A stretch of DNA of 37,784 nt from Pirellulales bacterium (GCA_020847515.1 JADLBW010000039.1:1-37784), one strand, 5' to 3'. Positions 1 to 9,036 are shown, counted from the first letter of the stretch. Translations and numbers: made by a program. The notes: generated by a model not told the origin, from the letters alone.

Positions 1-170
1 GCAAATCCAATCGCGGATCTTCAAACGACCCCGACTTCACTTCACAATCTGCCCAACGCACGACCATCACTCCAAAAAAACAATCATACGCAACAGCCTC
101 CTGCTAGCATGTGTATAAGGACGAGCCATCGAGGGGAGGGGACCGGAAGTGATCCCCGTGCACGCACGGA
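1..170. other. Left-edge non-coding stretch
   Basis: No gene is recognised here. The reading frames that stay open have no family-like sequence. A TATAAG hexamer at 114-119 could be a -10 box for the permease operon, but no convincing -35 lies at the right distance. The substrate-binding protein expected for this importer is not in the window and may lie just to the left. Confidence 0.4.
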
Positions 171-254
171 ACCACCGCCCACCACCGACCACCTACCGCC
201 CACCACCCACCAGCCACCACCCACCACTTACTACCTACTAACTATTACCCACAC
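171..254. repeat. Heptanucleotide tandem array upstream of permease 1
   Basis: Twelve consecutive 7-bp units are read from 171, for example CCCACCA at 178, 199, 206 and 220, with variants CCGACCA, GCCACCA and CCTACTA. The words drift but the 7-bp period holds throughout. A C/T-rich run of 24 bases then leads into the ATG at 279 with no purine-rich Shine-Dalgarno sequence. Confidence 0.85.
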
Positions 255-278
255 CCGCCGCCCCCGGCCCCCTCTTCC

Positions 279-1229
279 ATGTCCCACTTCACCGTCACCG
301 CCGTGGCCGCTCGCGACGCTGCTCGACCGGCGCCAGCGCTTGTGCAGGCGCGGTTGTGGGGGTTGCCGGCCGGGTGGTGGTTTGCGGGGCCGGCGCTAGG
401 GATCATTTTCGTCTTCTTCTTGTTGCCGATCGCGGCGTCGCTGTTGCTGAGCCTGACGGACTTCGACATCTACGCCCTGGCCGACTGGCGAAACCTGCGC
501 TTCGTGGGGCTGGAGAATTATCGGCAGATCGTCCATAGCGAGCGATTCTGGAAGGCGACGGTCAACACGCTGTACTGTGTGGGGGTCGGCGGGCCGCTGT
601 CGGTGGCCGTTTCGCTGGGAGCGGCCCTGCTGCTGGAATCGAGATTCACCCGTTTCAAGACCTTGTGGCGGACGATCTTCTTCGCCCCGGTGGTGACCAC
701 GCTGGTGGCGGTGGCGGTGGTGTGGCGGTACCTGTACCACAGCCGCTATGGCCTGGTGAACCACGGGCTGTCGCTGTTGGGCGTCGAGCCGATCGATTGG
801 ATGGGCGATCCGCGGTGGGCGATGCCGGCGATCATCGTGCTGGCGGTGTGGAAGAACTTCGGCTTCAACATGGTGATCTTCATGGCGGGGCTGCAGAGCA
901 TTCCGGCGGAGCTCTACGAGGCGGCGCGGGTCGACGGCGCGGGCCCGTGGCGGCGGTTCTGGCACGTCACCGTGCCGATGCTGGCGCCGACGTTCTTGTT
1001 CGTCGGCGTGACGACGATGATCGGTTTCTTCCAGTTCTTCGCCGAGCCGTACGTGATGACCCGCGGCGGGCCGCTCGACAGCACCTACAGCGTGGTGATG
1101 ATGATGTACGAAGAGGGCTTCCGCTGGTGGCGGCTGGGGCTGGCCTCGGCGATCGCCTTCATGCTGCTGGCGATGACGCTGGCGGCGACCTTGGTGCAAC
1201 TCTGGGTCCGGCGGCGGAGCGCGCTATGA
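279..1229 (+). CDS. Sugar ABC transporter permease, MalF/LacF type
   Basis: This is an inner-membrane permease of a carbohydrate importer of the CUT1 class, 316 residues long, as is usual for the family. It has a short N-terminal tail, a first hydrophobic helix at about residues 37-60, further helices, and the EAA cytoplasmic loop at about 214-237 (EAARVDGAG followed by VPMLAPT), which docks onto the ATPase. The ATG at 279 is the start that gives the normal length, and it follows a pyrimidine-rich leader without a Shine-Dalgarno sequence. The stop overlaps the start of the next permease by four bases (ATGA), so the two are translationally coupled. No binding protein or ATPase gene is next to it; CUT1 importers often share an ATPase encoded elsewhere. 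The substrate is inferred only from the neighbours, as an oligosaccharide and possibly a beta-1,2-glucan fragment. Confidence 0.93.
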   Translation: MSHFTVTAVAARDAARPAPALVQARLWGLPAGWWFAGPALGIIFVFFLLPIAASLLLSLTDFDIYALADWRNLRFVGLENYRQIVHSERFWKATVNTLYCVGVGGPLSVAVSLGAALLLESRFTRFKTLWRTIFFAPVVTTLVAVAVVWRYLYHSRYGLVNHGLSLLGVEPIDWMGDPRWAMPAIIVLAVWKNFGFNMVIFMAGLQSIPAELYEAARVDGAGPWRRFWHVTVPMLAPTFLFVGVTTMIGFFQFFAEPYVMTRGGPLDSTYSVVMMMYEEGFRWWRLGLASAIAFMLLAMTLAATLVQLWVRRRSAL

Positions 1230-2047
1230 GGCGAACTGTCACGATCGCGCTGGTGAACGCCGCCGTGGCGGCCCTGGCCCTGGCGGTCGTCGCGCCGCTG
1301 GCGTGGATGGTCGGGGCGTCGCTGATGCCGCGCGGCACGGCGCAGACGTTTCCGCCCCCGCTGTGGCCCGAGCATCCGACCGGCGAGAATTTTCGCGAGC
1401 TGTTCACGCGGCTCCATCTGGGCCGCTATGCGCTGAACAGCCTGCTGATCGCCCTGGCCATCACCGCCAGCCAACTGCTGCTCAATTCGCTGGCCGGCTA
1501 CGCCTTTGCCAAGCTGCGGTTCGGCGGGCGCGACCGGCTGTTCGCACTGCTTCTGGCGGCGCTGGTCGTGCCGCTGCAGGTGGGGATGCTGCCGTTGTTT
1601 CTGCTGTTGAAGCACCTGGGGCTGATCAACACCTACTGGGCGGTGATCATCCCGTCGATGGCCACCATCTACGGGATTTTCATGGTGCGGCAATACGCCC
1701 TGTCGATTCCCGACAGCCTGCTGGACGCGGCCCGGATCGACGGGGCGGGCGAACTGCGAATCTATTTCTCGATCGTCCTGCCGGTATTGCGGCCGGTGCT
1801 GGCGACGCTGGGGATTTTTGCGTTTCTGGGAGCGTGGAACGACTTCATGTGGCCCTTGGCGGTGCTCACCGGGAGCGATTCGTACACGCTGCCGGTCGCC
1901 CTGGCGATCATGTCGGGAGAGCATGTCCAGGACGCCGAGCTGATGATGGCCGGCTCGCTGCTGACCACGCTGCCGGTGCTGCTGCTGTTTGTGATTCTGC
2001 AGCGGCAGCTTATCGGTGGTATTATGATGGGCGGGGTGAAGGGGTGA
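1226..2047 (+). CDS. Sugar ABC transporter permease, MalG type
   Basis: This is the second permease of the importer, 273 residues, of the MalG/AraQ type. An N-terminal membrane helix spans about residues 6-30. The EAA loop is at about 167-190 (LDAARIDGAG followed by VLPVLRP), and the C-terminus ends in the family-typical GGIMMGGVKG. The ATG at 1226 overlaps the stop of the first permease in an ATGA junction, which fixes the start. The same frame is open further upstream, but that part is only the shadow of the first permease. Together the two proteins form the heterodimeric membrane channel for one sugar substrate. Confidence 0.93.
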   Translation: MRRTVTIALVNAAVAALALAVVAPLAWMVGASLMPRGTAQTFPPPLWPEHPTGENFRELFTRLHLGRYALNSLLIALAITASQLLLNSLAGYAFAKLRFGGRDRLFALLLAALVVPLQVGMLPLFLLLKHLGLINTYWAVIIPSMATIYGIFMVRQYALSIPDSLLDAARIDGAGELRIYFSIVLPVLRPVLATLGIFAFLGAWNDFMWPLAVLTGSDSYTLPVALAIMSGEHVQDAELMMAGSLLTTLPVLLLFVILQRQLIGGIMMGGVKG

Positions 2048-2111
2048 CGCGGTTTGGCGGCGTGGGTGCGGCAGCGCTCCGGCCGCAGCAGCCGGCGTTC
2101 ATCGAATGCAT

Positions 2112-2183
2112 CCCCGGGCTCGGCCCGGGGGTTGCGCGGCGCCGCCAGAAAGCCCGTTGCGGTGGAAAGCTACCCCCGGGGGT
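2112..2183. repeat. GC palindromes between permease and GH94 gene
   Basis: Two palindromes lie in the 184-bp gap. CCCCGGGC at 2112-2119 pairs with GCCCGGGG at 2123-2130 across a 3-base loop, and ACCCCCGGGGGT at 2172-2183 is a perfect 12-bp palindrome. Neither is followed by a T-run. They may attenuate or punctuate transcription between transporter and phosphorylase, or belong to a palindromic repeat family. Confidence 0.55.
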
Positions 2184-2231
2184 GAGCCTGGGGCCGCAGG
2201 GGGAAATCTTAAGGAAAGAAGCAAGTAGCGG

Positions 2232-5200
2232 ATGGAAGTACAGTCTTCAGCCGCGAGCGGACGATCGGCGAGTCCGGTTGCTCCGCGCGGCGATCAATTC
2301 GACGGTCGCGTCCAGGTGATTGAGGACGATCGGCCGCTGCGCTCCATGCTTACGGCCATGGGGGGCGGCCGGCTTCTCTATGGCGACCTGGCCGTCACGC
2401 GGTGGACGGGCGACGAGGTCGGCGGCCGCGACGGCGTGTTCGTCTACTTGCGCGACCTGGAGGACGGCCGGTTCTGGTCGGCGACCTGGCAGCCGACCTC
2501 GGGCGCACCCGAACAGTATGAAGTCGATTTTCGCGACGGCTCGGCCCGGTACGTGTTGCGGAAACACGACGTCGTCGTCGAGACCGAGGTGCGGCTCTGC
2601 ACGGCGAGCGGCGCCGAGCTGCGGCGCTGCCAGGTGACGAACGCCGGGGCGCGACGACGGCGGATCGAGCTTACGTCCTATCTGGAGTGGGTGCTGCAGG
2701 ACGCCGCGGCCGACTACGCCCACCCCGCCTTCTCGAAGCTGTTTGTCGAGACAGAGTATCTGGCCGAGGCCGCGGCGATCGTGGCCGGTCGCCGCCAGCG
2801 CGATCCCCGCCAGGGGGTGCTCGCGGGGGCGCACTGGCTCGCGGAGGTCGTCGGCCGCTCGCTAAGCAGCGGGACCGAGTACGAGACCAGCCGGATGGAC
2901 TTCATCGGGCGAGGGTGCGACTTACGCTCTCCCGCGGCGCTGGTAAGCGAGCGGCCGCTGGCAGGCAAGACGGGGCCGGTGCTCGATCCGATCGCGAGCT
3001 TGCGGCGGTCCTTTATTTTGCATCCTGATGAAAGCGCTACCATCGTGTTTGCCACGACGGCGGGCCGCTCGCGCGACGACGTGCTGAGGGCTGTTCGTAC
3101 GCCGATTCGATGGCCGACCGAGCCGAACAACGGCGCCGGCATCGGGCCGCTTGGGCGCGCGACGGCCCTCAACAGCGAGGCGCCGCGCCGCGCGCTGGAC
3201 GACGGCCAGCGGCTGCGGACCGACCTTGCGCATACGGCTGCGCCGCGAAAGCGTTATCAGCCACTGCGCGTACCGCTGCCGCGGCGCGCGAGCGACGCCG
3301 CGGCGCCCGGCGAGCCGCTCGAGTTCGACAATGGCCTGGGGGGCTTCACGCCCGGCGGCGACGAGTATGTCATTCGTTTGCAGGCGGACGAGGAGGGGCA
3401 ATTGAGGCTGCCCCCGCTGCCCTGGTCCCACGTGGTCGCCAATCCGCAGGCCGGGTTCATTGCCACCGAGCGGGGCGCGGGCTACACCTGGACCGCCAAC
3501 AGCCGCGAGAACCGGCTGACCCACTGGAGCAACGATCCCGTCTGCGATCCGCACAGCGAGGCGCTCTACCTCCGCGACCGCGAGCGTGGCGCGTACTGGT
3601 CGCCGCTGCCGGGGCCGACGTCGGCGGGCGTAAGCTGCCAGGTGCGCTACGGATTCGGTTATGCGAGGTTCTCGCAGTCGTGCGCGGGGCTCGATCAGTC
3701 GGTCGTGCAGTTCGTGCCGCGCGAGGATCCGGTCAAGATCTCGCGGCTTACGCTCAAGAACAACGACGATCGGCCGCGGCAGGTGGACCTGTTCGCCTAC
3801 GCCCATCTGGCGCTGGGCAACGGCACGCGGGAGTCGGCCGAGGGAATCCGCACCTGGCTGGACGAGGAGAGCGGCAGCCTGCTGGCGATGAACGCATCGC
3901 GAGAGCTGTCGTCGCGCGTCGCGTTCGCCCGGCTGATCGCGCCGACGGCGACGTCGCCGGCCCGCTTCGCCACGGAGCGGCGAGAGTTCATCGGCCCGCA
4001 CGGCGACCTGCGGGCGCCGCAGGCTGTGGAGGCGATGGAACAGCTTTCCGATCGCTCAGAGCAGCGGGGCGACGGGTGCTTCGCGCTGCAGCAAACGCTC
4101 GAAATCCCGCCGCACGGCCAGGGCGAAGCGTGGCTACTATTGGGCGAGGCGGCGAGCGACGCGGAGGCCCGTCGAATCATCGCCCGCTATACGCAGCCGC
4201 AGCAGCTTGATGAAGCCTTGGCGGCCGTGCGGCGGTGGTGGCGCCGCACGCTCGACGCCGTGCAGATCGCTACGCCCGCGCCGGCGCTGGATCTGATGGT
4301 CAACGGCTGGCTGCCGTACCAGAACATTAGTTGCCGGCTGTGGGGTCGGTCGGCGTATTATCAATCGGGCGGGGCGTACGGGTTTCGCGATCAGTTGCAG
4401 GACGCCGCGGCGCTAGTCTACCACTGGCCGGAGCTGACGCGCGCGCAGATCGTTCGCCATGCCGGCAGCCAGTTCGTCGAGGGGGACGTGCTCCACTGGT
4501 GGCACCCGCCGTCGCAGCGAGGCATTCGCACGCGCTTCGCCGACGACCTCTTATGGCTGCCGCTGCTGGCGAGCGAGTACGCCGGCGCCAGCGGCGACGC
4601 GGGTCTGTGGGACGAAAGGGCGCCCTATGTCACCGGGCCGCAGCTCGAGCCGGATGAAGCCGAGCGATTCTTCGCCGCTAAGCCTGCCGGCGGAAGCGGC
4701 ACGATCTACGAGCATTGCTGCCGGGCGATCGACCGATCGCTGGGCGTAGGCGCGCACGGTTTGCCGCTCATCGGCTGCGGCGACTGGAACGACGGCATGA
4801 ACCGCATCGGCGAAGGCGGCCGCGGCGAGAGCGTGTGGATGGGCTTCTTCCTGCACGAGACGCTCCAGCGGTTCATCCCCGTGTGCGAAGCCCGCGGCGA
4901 CGCGGCCCGCGCCGAGTCGTATCGCGCCCACCAGCGGCAATTGCGAGCCGCGCTCGACGGCCCGGGCTGGGACGGCCAGTGGTATCGCCGCGCGTTCTTC
5001 GACGACGGCCAGGCGGTCGGTACGGCGGGCGCCGAGGAATGCCAGATCGACGCCCTCGTACAGGCCTGGGCCGTGCTTTCGGGCGCCGGCGAGCCGGCCA
5101 GGGCGCTGCAGGCAGTCGATGCGGCGGAGGCGCGGCTGGTGGATGAGCAGGCTCGGCTGATTCGGCTGCTCGACCCGCCGTTCGATCGCCTGCCGCAGGA

Positions 5201-5762
5201 TCCGGGATACATCAAAGGCTACGTCCCCGGCGTGCGTGAAAACGGCGGGCAGTACACGCATGGCGTGCTGTGGCTGGTGCGGGCGGTGGCGCGATTGGGT
5301 CGCGGCGGCCGCGCAGTCGAGCTCTTGGAGATGCTCAACCCGGTCAATCACGCGCGGACGATTGAGGAAGTCGCCGTGTATCAGGCCGAGCCCTACGTCG
5401 TGGCAGCCGACGTCTACAGCCAGCCGCCGCACGTCGGCCGCGCGGGGTGGACCTGGTACACCGGCAGCGCGGGGTGGATGTGGCGGGTGGCGGCGGAATC
5501 GATTCTCGGTTTGCAGATTCGGGACGGCCGCACGCTCGTACTTAGTCCGGTCATCCCGGCGGCCTGGCCGGCGTGCGAGCTTCGCTATCGCCTGCCCGAC
5601 GGCGCGACGGCGTACCACATACGCATCGAGAACCCGCAGCGGCGGGAAACCGGCGTCGCCAGCGCAACGTTGGACGGGCGTCCGGCGCCGGTCAACAATA
5701 AAGCGGCGGAGATCCCGCTTGTGGCGGACGGAGAGGTGCATCAGGTGGCGGTGCGACTATGA
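2232..5762 (+). CDS. GH94 family phosphorylase, candidate 1,2-beta-oligoglucan phosphorylase
   Basis: This large GH94 (former GT36) protein of 1176 residues would split beta-glucosidic bonds with phosphate to give glucose 1-phosphate. Two related beta-sandwich (GT36-type) regions lie at about residues 45-300 and 375-650. They are followed by the alpha/alpha barrel, with YQSGGAYGFRDQLQD near 710, the GDWND motif at 850-854 that carries the family's catalytic acid, and GWTWYTGSAGWMWR near 1072-1085. Length and layout fit 1,2-beta-oligoglucan phosphorylases and the C-terminal part of cyclic beta-1,2-glucan synthases better than cellobiose phosphorylases of about 800 residues. There is no signal peptide, so it acts in the cytoplasm on imported oligosaccharides. 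An AAGGAA stretch lies 15 bases before the chosen ATG; an internal ATG at 2346 is an alternative start. It overlaps the next gene by four bases. Family call firm, bond specificity inferred. Confidence 0.88.
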   Translation: MEVQSSAASGRSASPVAPRGDQFDGRVQVIEDDRPLRSMLTAMGGGRLLYGDLAVTRWTGDEVGGRDGVFVYLRDLEDGRFWSATWQPTSGAPEQYEVDFRDGSARYVLRKHDVVVETEVRLCTASGAELRRCQVTNAGARRRRIELTSYLEWVLQDAAADYAHPAFSKLFVETEYLAEAAAIVAGRRQRDPRQGVLAGAHWLAEVVGRSLSSGTEYETSRMDFIGRGCDLRSPAALVSERPLAGKTGPVLDPIASLRRSFILHPDESATIVFATTAGRSRDDVLRAVRTPIRWPTEPNNGAGIGPLGRATALNSEAPRRALDDGQRLRTDLAHTAAPRKRYQPLRVPLPRRASDAAAPGEPLEFDNGLGGFTPGGDEYVIRLQADEEGQLRLPPLPWSHVVANPQAGFIATERGAGYTWTANSRENRLTHWSNDPVCDPHSEALYLRDRERGAYWSPLPGPTSAGVSCQVRYGFGYARFSQSCAGLDQSVVQFVPREDPVKISRLTLKNNDDRPRQVDLFAYAHLALGNGTRESAEGIRTWLDEESGSLLAMNASRELSSRVAFARLIAPTATSPARFATERREFIGPHGDLRAPQAVEAMEQLSDRSEQRGDGCFALQQTLEIPPHGQGEAWLLLGEAASDAEARRIIARYTQPQQLDEALAAVRRWWRRTLDAVQIATPAPALDLMVNGWLPYQNISCRLWGRSAYYQSGGAYGFRDQLQDAAALVYHWPELTRAQIVRHAGSQFVEGDVLHWWHPPSQRGIRTRFADDLLWLPLLASEYAGASGDAGLWDERAPYVTGPQLEPDEAERFFAAKPAGGSGTIYEHCCRAIDRSLGVGAHGLPLIGCGDWNDGMNRIGEGGRGESVWMGFFLHETLQRFIPVCEARGDAARAESYRAHQRQLRAALDGPGWDGQWYRRAFFDDGQAVGTAGAEECQIDALVQAWAVLSGAGEPARALQAVDAAEARLVDEQARLIRLLDPPFDRLPQDPGYIKGYVPGVRENGGQYTHGVLWLVRAVARLGRGGRAVELLEMLNPVNHARTIEEVAVYQAEPYVVAADVYSQPPHVGRAGWTWYTGSAGWMWRVAAESILGLQIRDGRTLVLSPVIPAAWPACELRYRLPDGATAYHIRIENPQRRETGVASATLDGRPAPVNNKAAEIPLVADGEVHQVAVRL

Positions 5763-7927
5763 GCGGCTGGCGTAGAACATGGGCGAGACCGCAGCGCTGG
5801 CGAGGGCTGCTCGCCGGGGCGACTTTAGCCGCCCTTGCGGCGGGGCCGGCCGGCGGGCGGTGCGCGGGGGGCGACATGTCGATTGTCCCGCTGTTCGACG
5901 GCGAGCGGGCCGACTCGCTGAATCTCTGGGGCGGCCCGTTCACGCCGGGCAACATCGTCAGCATCGCCAGGCAATCGGCGATCGTCCACAGCGGCGGGGG
6001 CGCCTACCGGGCGAATCTCGGATCGATCCCTGACCAGGGATTTCGATTCTTTCAGACGTTCTCCAGCCAACTGACCGGGCTAGTGAACTATCGGCAGGAT
6101 CGCGACCTTACGCAGTACCAGTCCCTGGAAGGATACGTCCGTAACGACGCCGGCGCGCCGCTTACCTTCTCGCTGGAGCTGAAGGACTACCGCGACTCGC
6201 TGGCCCACCGGGCGACGCGCAGCTACACCATCGAGCCGGGCGGATGGACGAAGATCGAGGCCCCGCTCGACCTGTCGTCCGGCTGGAGCGTGACGGGCAG
6301 TCCCGATCTTACGCGCACCTATGCGTTGGGTTTGCTCGTCGACGCTGATTACGGAGCGGCCAGCGGGTCGCTGTATCTCGACGACTTTTCCTTACGAGAA
6401 AACGGGCCGAGCATCGACGCGGCGACGGCGCCGCTGGAGACGATCGTCGAGCGGCTGGCCCGCCGCCAGTTCATGGGCCTGTGGGCGGCGCGGAATAAGT
6501 CGTCGGGGCTGATTCCCAACTCGTCGGACCATGTCGCCATCGGCGCGCTGAACACCACGACAGGCGTCGTCTGGACGCTGCCGGCGGCGGTCCGCCGCGG
6601 CTGGGTGGCGCAGGCCGACGCCGACGCGTACATGGCGCAGCTCGTGACGTCGCTCAACAACAATCGCAACCAGACGACTTACTTGCCGACGAGGTTTTTG
6701 GATCTGGCGACGGCGGCCCCCGCGACCGATCGCGAGGAATCGACGATCGACGCGTCGTTCATGTTTCTCGCGCTGCACAACTACCGCTCGCAGGCCTCCG
6801 CGCCGCCGGCGCTGCAGCAGGCTATCGCGGCGCTTGAGGATCGATTCAACTTCGCCGCCTTCGCCGGTCCGGCGGCGTACAACCTCAGCTATGTTCCCGG
6901 CAGCGGATTGAGCCCCTACACCTACGCCGGCTACACGAACGAGAACAAGGTGATTGCGCTGGCCGGGGAGCTGTCCGACGCGCACCATGTGCCGCTGGAA
7001 TCGATGTGGAACAAGGACGTCGGGCGCACGCTGGCGTTCTTGGTCGATCCGGCCGATCGGTTTCTCACTTATTCGTACGATTCGCAGTATCGGGCGCCGT
7101 TCGTGCAGGCGCTGCTCAACTTGTTCGTCGATACGTCGCAGCGCGGCGTCGACAGCTATCCCAACCGGGGGCTGGCCCGCAATCCGTGGATCAACTTCGT
7201 TCGCTACGAGGACGAAGCGGCCGACCTACTGGCGGAGGTTGGTCGTGAGAACTTCCTGCAGCCCGACGCCGGCCAGGGGGCGGCCGGATACCAGCCGTAC
7301 AACCTGTTCAACGACTTCGGCCAGCCGAATCTGTTCATGCCCTGGAGCGCGGCCTTCGCCCTCTTGGCAGGGGCGGACAATGCGGAGCAGGCCCTCCGCT
7401 TTTTGCTCGACAACGGGCTGGGGGGCGGGCTCGACGGCCCGCTAGGACTGGCGGACTCGGCACAGTGGGCGACCGGCGCGGCCGATCCGACGCAGGTTCC
7501 GTCGTTCGCCGACAACTGGAACATGGCGCTGTCGCTGATGGCGCTTATGGAGGTGCTCGACGGGCCGCAGCGCGCGAGCCTGTTGTTCGCCGATTTGCCG
7601 GAGGTCCGCACGGCGCTCGATACGGTGTTCATCGACGGCGACCTCAACGGCGACGGCAAGACCGACGGGGCGGACCTGATGCGATGGACCAGCGGCCTGG
7701 GGGCTGGCGCCTTTGCCAGCCCCTCTACCGGCGACGCCGACGGCGACGGGGACGTGGACGGCGCCGACTATCTGCGGTGGCAGCGCGGGGTCGGGCTGAC
7801 GGCGGTCGGGGGCATGGCGGCGACGACGCCCGAACCGGCGTCTTGGCTGCTAGTTGCGACGTGTGCTGCGGCAGCCGCTGCGGTGCGGAGGGGCGGGCGG
7901 CGGCGGGACCGGCGGAGGCGTCAATGA
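5759..7927 (+). CDS. Secreted PEP-CTERM protein with helical-barrel domain and dockerin-like repeat
   Basis: This is a 722-residue exported protein. The signal peptide lies in the first 35 residues (hydrophobic GLLAGATLAALAAG). Residues about 40-215 resemble a galactose-binding-like beta-sandwich (SLYLDDFSLRE near its end). About 220-610 is a helix-rich region with aromatic and acidic motifs, such as STIDASFMFLALHNY and YTYAGYTNENKVIALAGEL. It looks like an alpha/alpha barrel glycosidase related at a distance to PF10091/GH144-type enzymes. A dockerin-like pair of calcium loops follows at about 626-680 (DLNGDGKTDGADLMRW, then DADGDGDVDGADYLRW). The PEP motif is at 691-693, with a hydrophobic helix and an Arg-rich tail, so exosortase sorting is expected. 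The start overlaps the GH94 stop (ATGA), suggesting one operon. Enzyme activity is inferred from fold-like features and context only. Confidence 0.75.
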   Translation: MSGWRRTWARPQRWRGLLAGATLAALAAGPAGGRCAGGDMSIVPLFDGERADSLNLWGGPFTPGNIVSIARQSAIVHSGGGAYRANLGSIPDQGFRFFQTFSSQLTGLVNYRQDRDLTQYQSLEGYVRNDAGAPLTFSLELKDYRDSLAHRATRSYTIEPGGWTKIEAPLDLSSGWSVTGSPDLTRTYALGLLVDADYGAASGSLYLDDFSLRENGPSIDAATAPLETIVERLARRQFMGLWAARNKSSGLIPNSSDHVAIGALNTTTGVVWTLPAAVRRGWVAQADADAYMAQLVTSLNNNRNQTTYLPTRFLDLATAAPATDREESTIDASFMFLALHNYRSQASAPPALQQAIAALEDRFNFAAFAGPAAYNLSYVPGSGLSPYTYAGYTNENKVIALAGELSDAHHVPLESMWNKDVGRTLAFLVDPADRFLTYSYDSQYRAPFVQALLNLFVDTSQRGVDSYPNRGLARNPWINFVRYEDEAADLLAEVGRENFLQPDAGQGAAGYQPYNLFNDFGQPNLFMPWSAAFALLAGADNAEQALRFLLDNGLGGGLDGPLGLADSAQWATGAADPTQVPSFADNWNMALSLMALMEVLDGPQRASLLFADLPEVRTALDTVFIDGDLNGDGKTDGADLMRWTSGLGAGAFASPSTGDADGDGDVDGADYLRWQRGVGLTAVGGMAATTPEPASWLLVATCAAAAAAVRRGGRRRDRRRRQ

Positions 7928-7943
7928 ATCCAGAAAAACGGTA

Positions 7944-7959
7944 TTGAAAGCGCTTGCAA
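7944..7959. promoter_or_regulatory. LacI-family (cre-like) operator
   Basis: TTGAAAGCGCTTGCAA matches the LacI/CcpA-type consensus WTGNAANCGNWWNCAW at every fixed position and is a near-perfect palindrome. It overlaps the -35 box of the promoter at 7954-7982, the position expected for a repressor. A LacI-family regulator sensing a sugar is the natural reader; its gene is not in this window. Confidence 0.7.
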
Positions 7960-7982
7960 ACACCTTCCCACATCCCTACAAT
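7954..7982 (+). promoter_or_regulatory. Sigma70-type promoter for the PEP-CTERM gene cluster
   Basis: TTGCAA at 7954-7959 and TACAAT at 7977-7982 are separated by exactly 17 bases. The -10 matches consensus at five of six positions and the -35 at four. Transcription would start near 7989 and leave a leader of about 215 bases before the ATG at 8204. The overlap with the LacI-type operator supports a regulated promoter. Confidence 0.6.
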
Positions 7983-8203
7983 GGAGGACTGACTCATCGC
8001 ATAATGGCTGTATTTGCTATTGGAGGCGTAAGCTTTGGCCCAGCGCCGCCTGACTGCCGGCTGGCCCTGCAGCGAAGGACAATTTCCCACCGGCGCGGCG
8101 GCGCAGGGCGCAGGACTTCGAGGAAGAGGCAACTTTCGAGGAACCAACGCCTTGGCGTGCGGTGGTTCGAGGCATCTGTGACACTTTTCCGGGAGAAGAA
8201 CTC

Positions 8204-8944
8204 ATGAGACGAACCGTGGCGGCGCTAGCCGCGATGAGCGCTTTGGCTTTCGCCTGGGGCGAGACCCAAGCGCAGAACCTGCTGCTCAATGGCACGTTGG
8301 ACGCGACTGTTCAGACCGAGATCACGCCAGGTTTCTTCCTGCCCAAGCCTGCCGATTGGGTGAACGAAGGCAGCCGCACGATCGGCGGCCCCTACGAAGA
8401 TGAAATGTCGTCCGAGACCTGGGCGGGCCCGGCGCCCACGCCGGTGACCACCGGCGGCGCCAACGCCGACGACTGGGGCGTGTTCTTCAAGCCCTTCTCG
8501 GGCGGCGGCGCCAACGGGCTTGCCACCGGGCGGCTCTACCAGGACGTGGCTGCCACGCCCGGCACGAAGTACGTGCTCACGGGCTGGGCCGGAGCCGAGG
8601 CGAACGCCATGATGACCGACGCCGTACTGGCCTTGGAGTTCCTCGATAGCGGCGGCGTGGAAGTGCCGGCCAGCGGCGTCGAGCTGAGCCTGCTGCCGAC
8701 GCTGTTTACCGACAACGGTCTGTCGTTCGACTACAAGCAGTACATGGTTATGGGCACGGCGCCGGCTGGCGCCGCGACGGTTCGGGCCAGCATCGCCATG
8801 ATCGGGGCCCAGAGCAACCCGGCCGGCGGCGGACAGGCATTCGTCGTGGACGACTTCGAGCTGCGGGCCGTGCCGGAGCCAAGCGCGTTTTTACTGGCTG
8901 GCCTGGCGATTGCAGGTCTGGCCGCACGGCGGCGCCGCTCCTAG
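8204..8944 (+). CDS. PEP-CTERM secreted beta-sandwich protein
   Basis: This is a 246-residue exported protein of unknown function. The ATG at 8204 is chosen because GGAGAAG lies at 8192-8198 and a clean signal peptide follows (MRRTVAALAAMSALAFAWGE, cleaved after TQA). The body starts with LLLNGTLD, contains KYVLTGWAGAE and ends with FVVDDFELR. This is the pattern of a carbohydrate-binding-like jelly-roll domain, and both domains of the next gene's product share it. The tail has PEP at 224-226, a hydrophobic helix and RRRR, so it should be processed by an exosortase. It is the first gene after the LacI-type operator, so it may help capture a sugar polymer outside the cell. Binding is not shown. 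Confidence 0.8.
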   Translation: MRRTVAALAAMSALAFAWGETQAQNLLLNGTLDATVQTEITPGFFLPKPADWVNEGSRTIGGPYEDEMSSETWAGPAPTPVTTGGANADDWGVFFKPFSGGGANGLATGRLYQDVAATPGTKYVLTGWAGAEANAMMTDAVLALEFLDSGGVEVPASGVELSLLPTLFTDNGLSFDYKQYMVMGTAPAGAATVRASIAMIGAQSNPAGGGQAFVVDDFELRAVPEPSAFLLAGLAIAGLAARRRRS

Positions 8945-9006
8945 AAGCGGCTAGCTCGCTTTGCCAGACGTACGTCGCGTTAAACGGCGTACCGAATTGC
9001 GTCGAG

Positions 9007-9036
9007 CTGGGCGCCCAAGACTGATTGGGCGCCCAG
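9007..9036. terminator. Perfect 12-bp stem-loop
   Basis: CTGGGCGCCCAA at 9007-9018 pairs perfectly with TTGGGCGCCCAG at 9025-9036 across the loop GACTGA. It lies in the 212-bp gap between the two PEP-CTERM genes. There is no T-run after it, so it is either a non-canonical terminator, an RNA-stabilising hairpin or a repeat. Confidence 0.55.

Noticed and set aside
665..1225. Upstream extension of the second permease frame
   Set aside because: The extension is the Arg/Ala/Gly-rich shadow of the first permease; the family start and the ATGA junction place the real start at 1226.
8004..8207. Open frame of 67 codons ending in an ATGA overlap with the PEP-CTERM gene
   Set aside because: It has no ribosome site, no recognisable sequence, and lies in the leader after the promoter; the overlap is probably chance.
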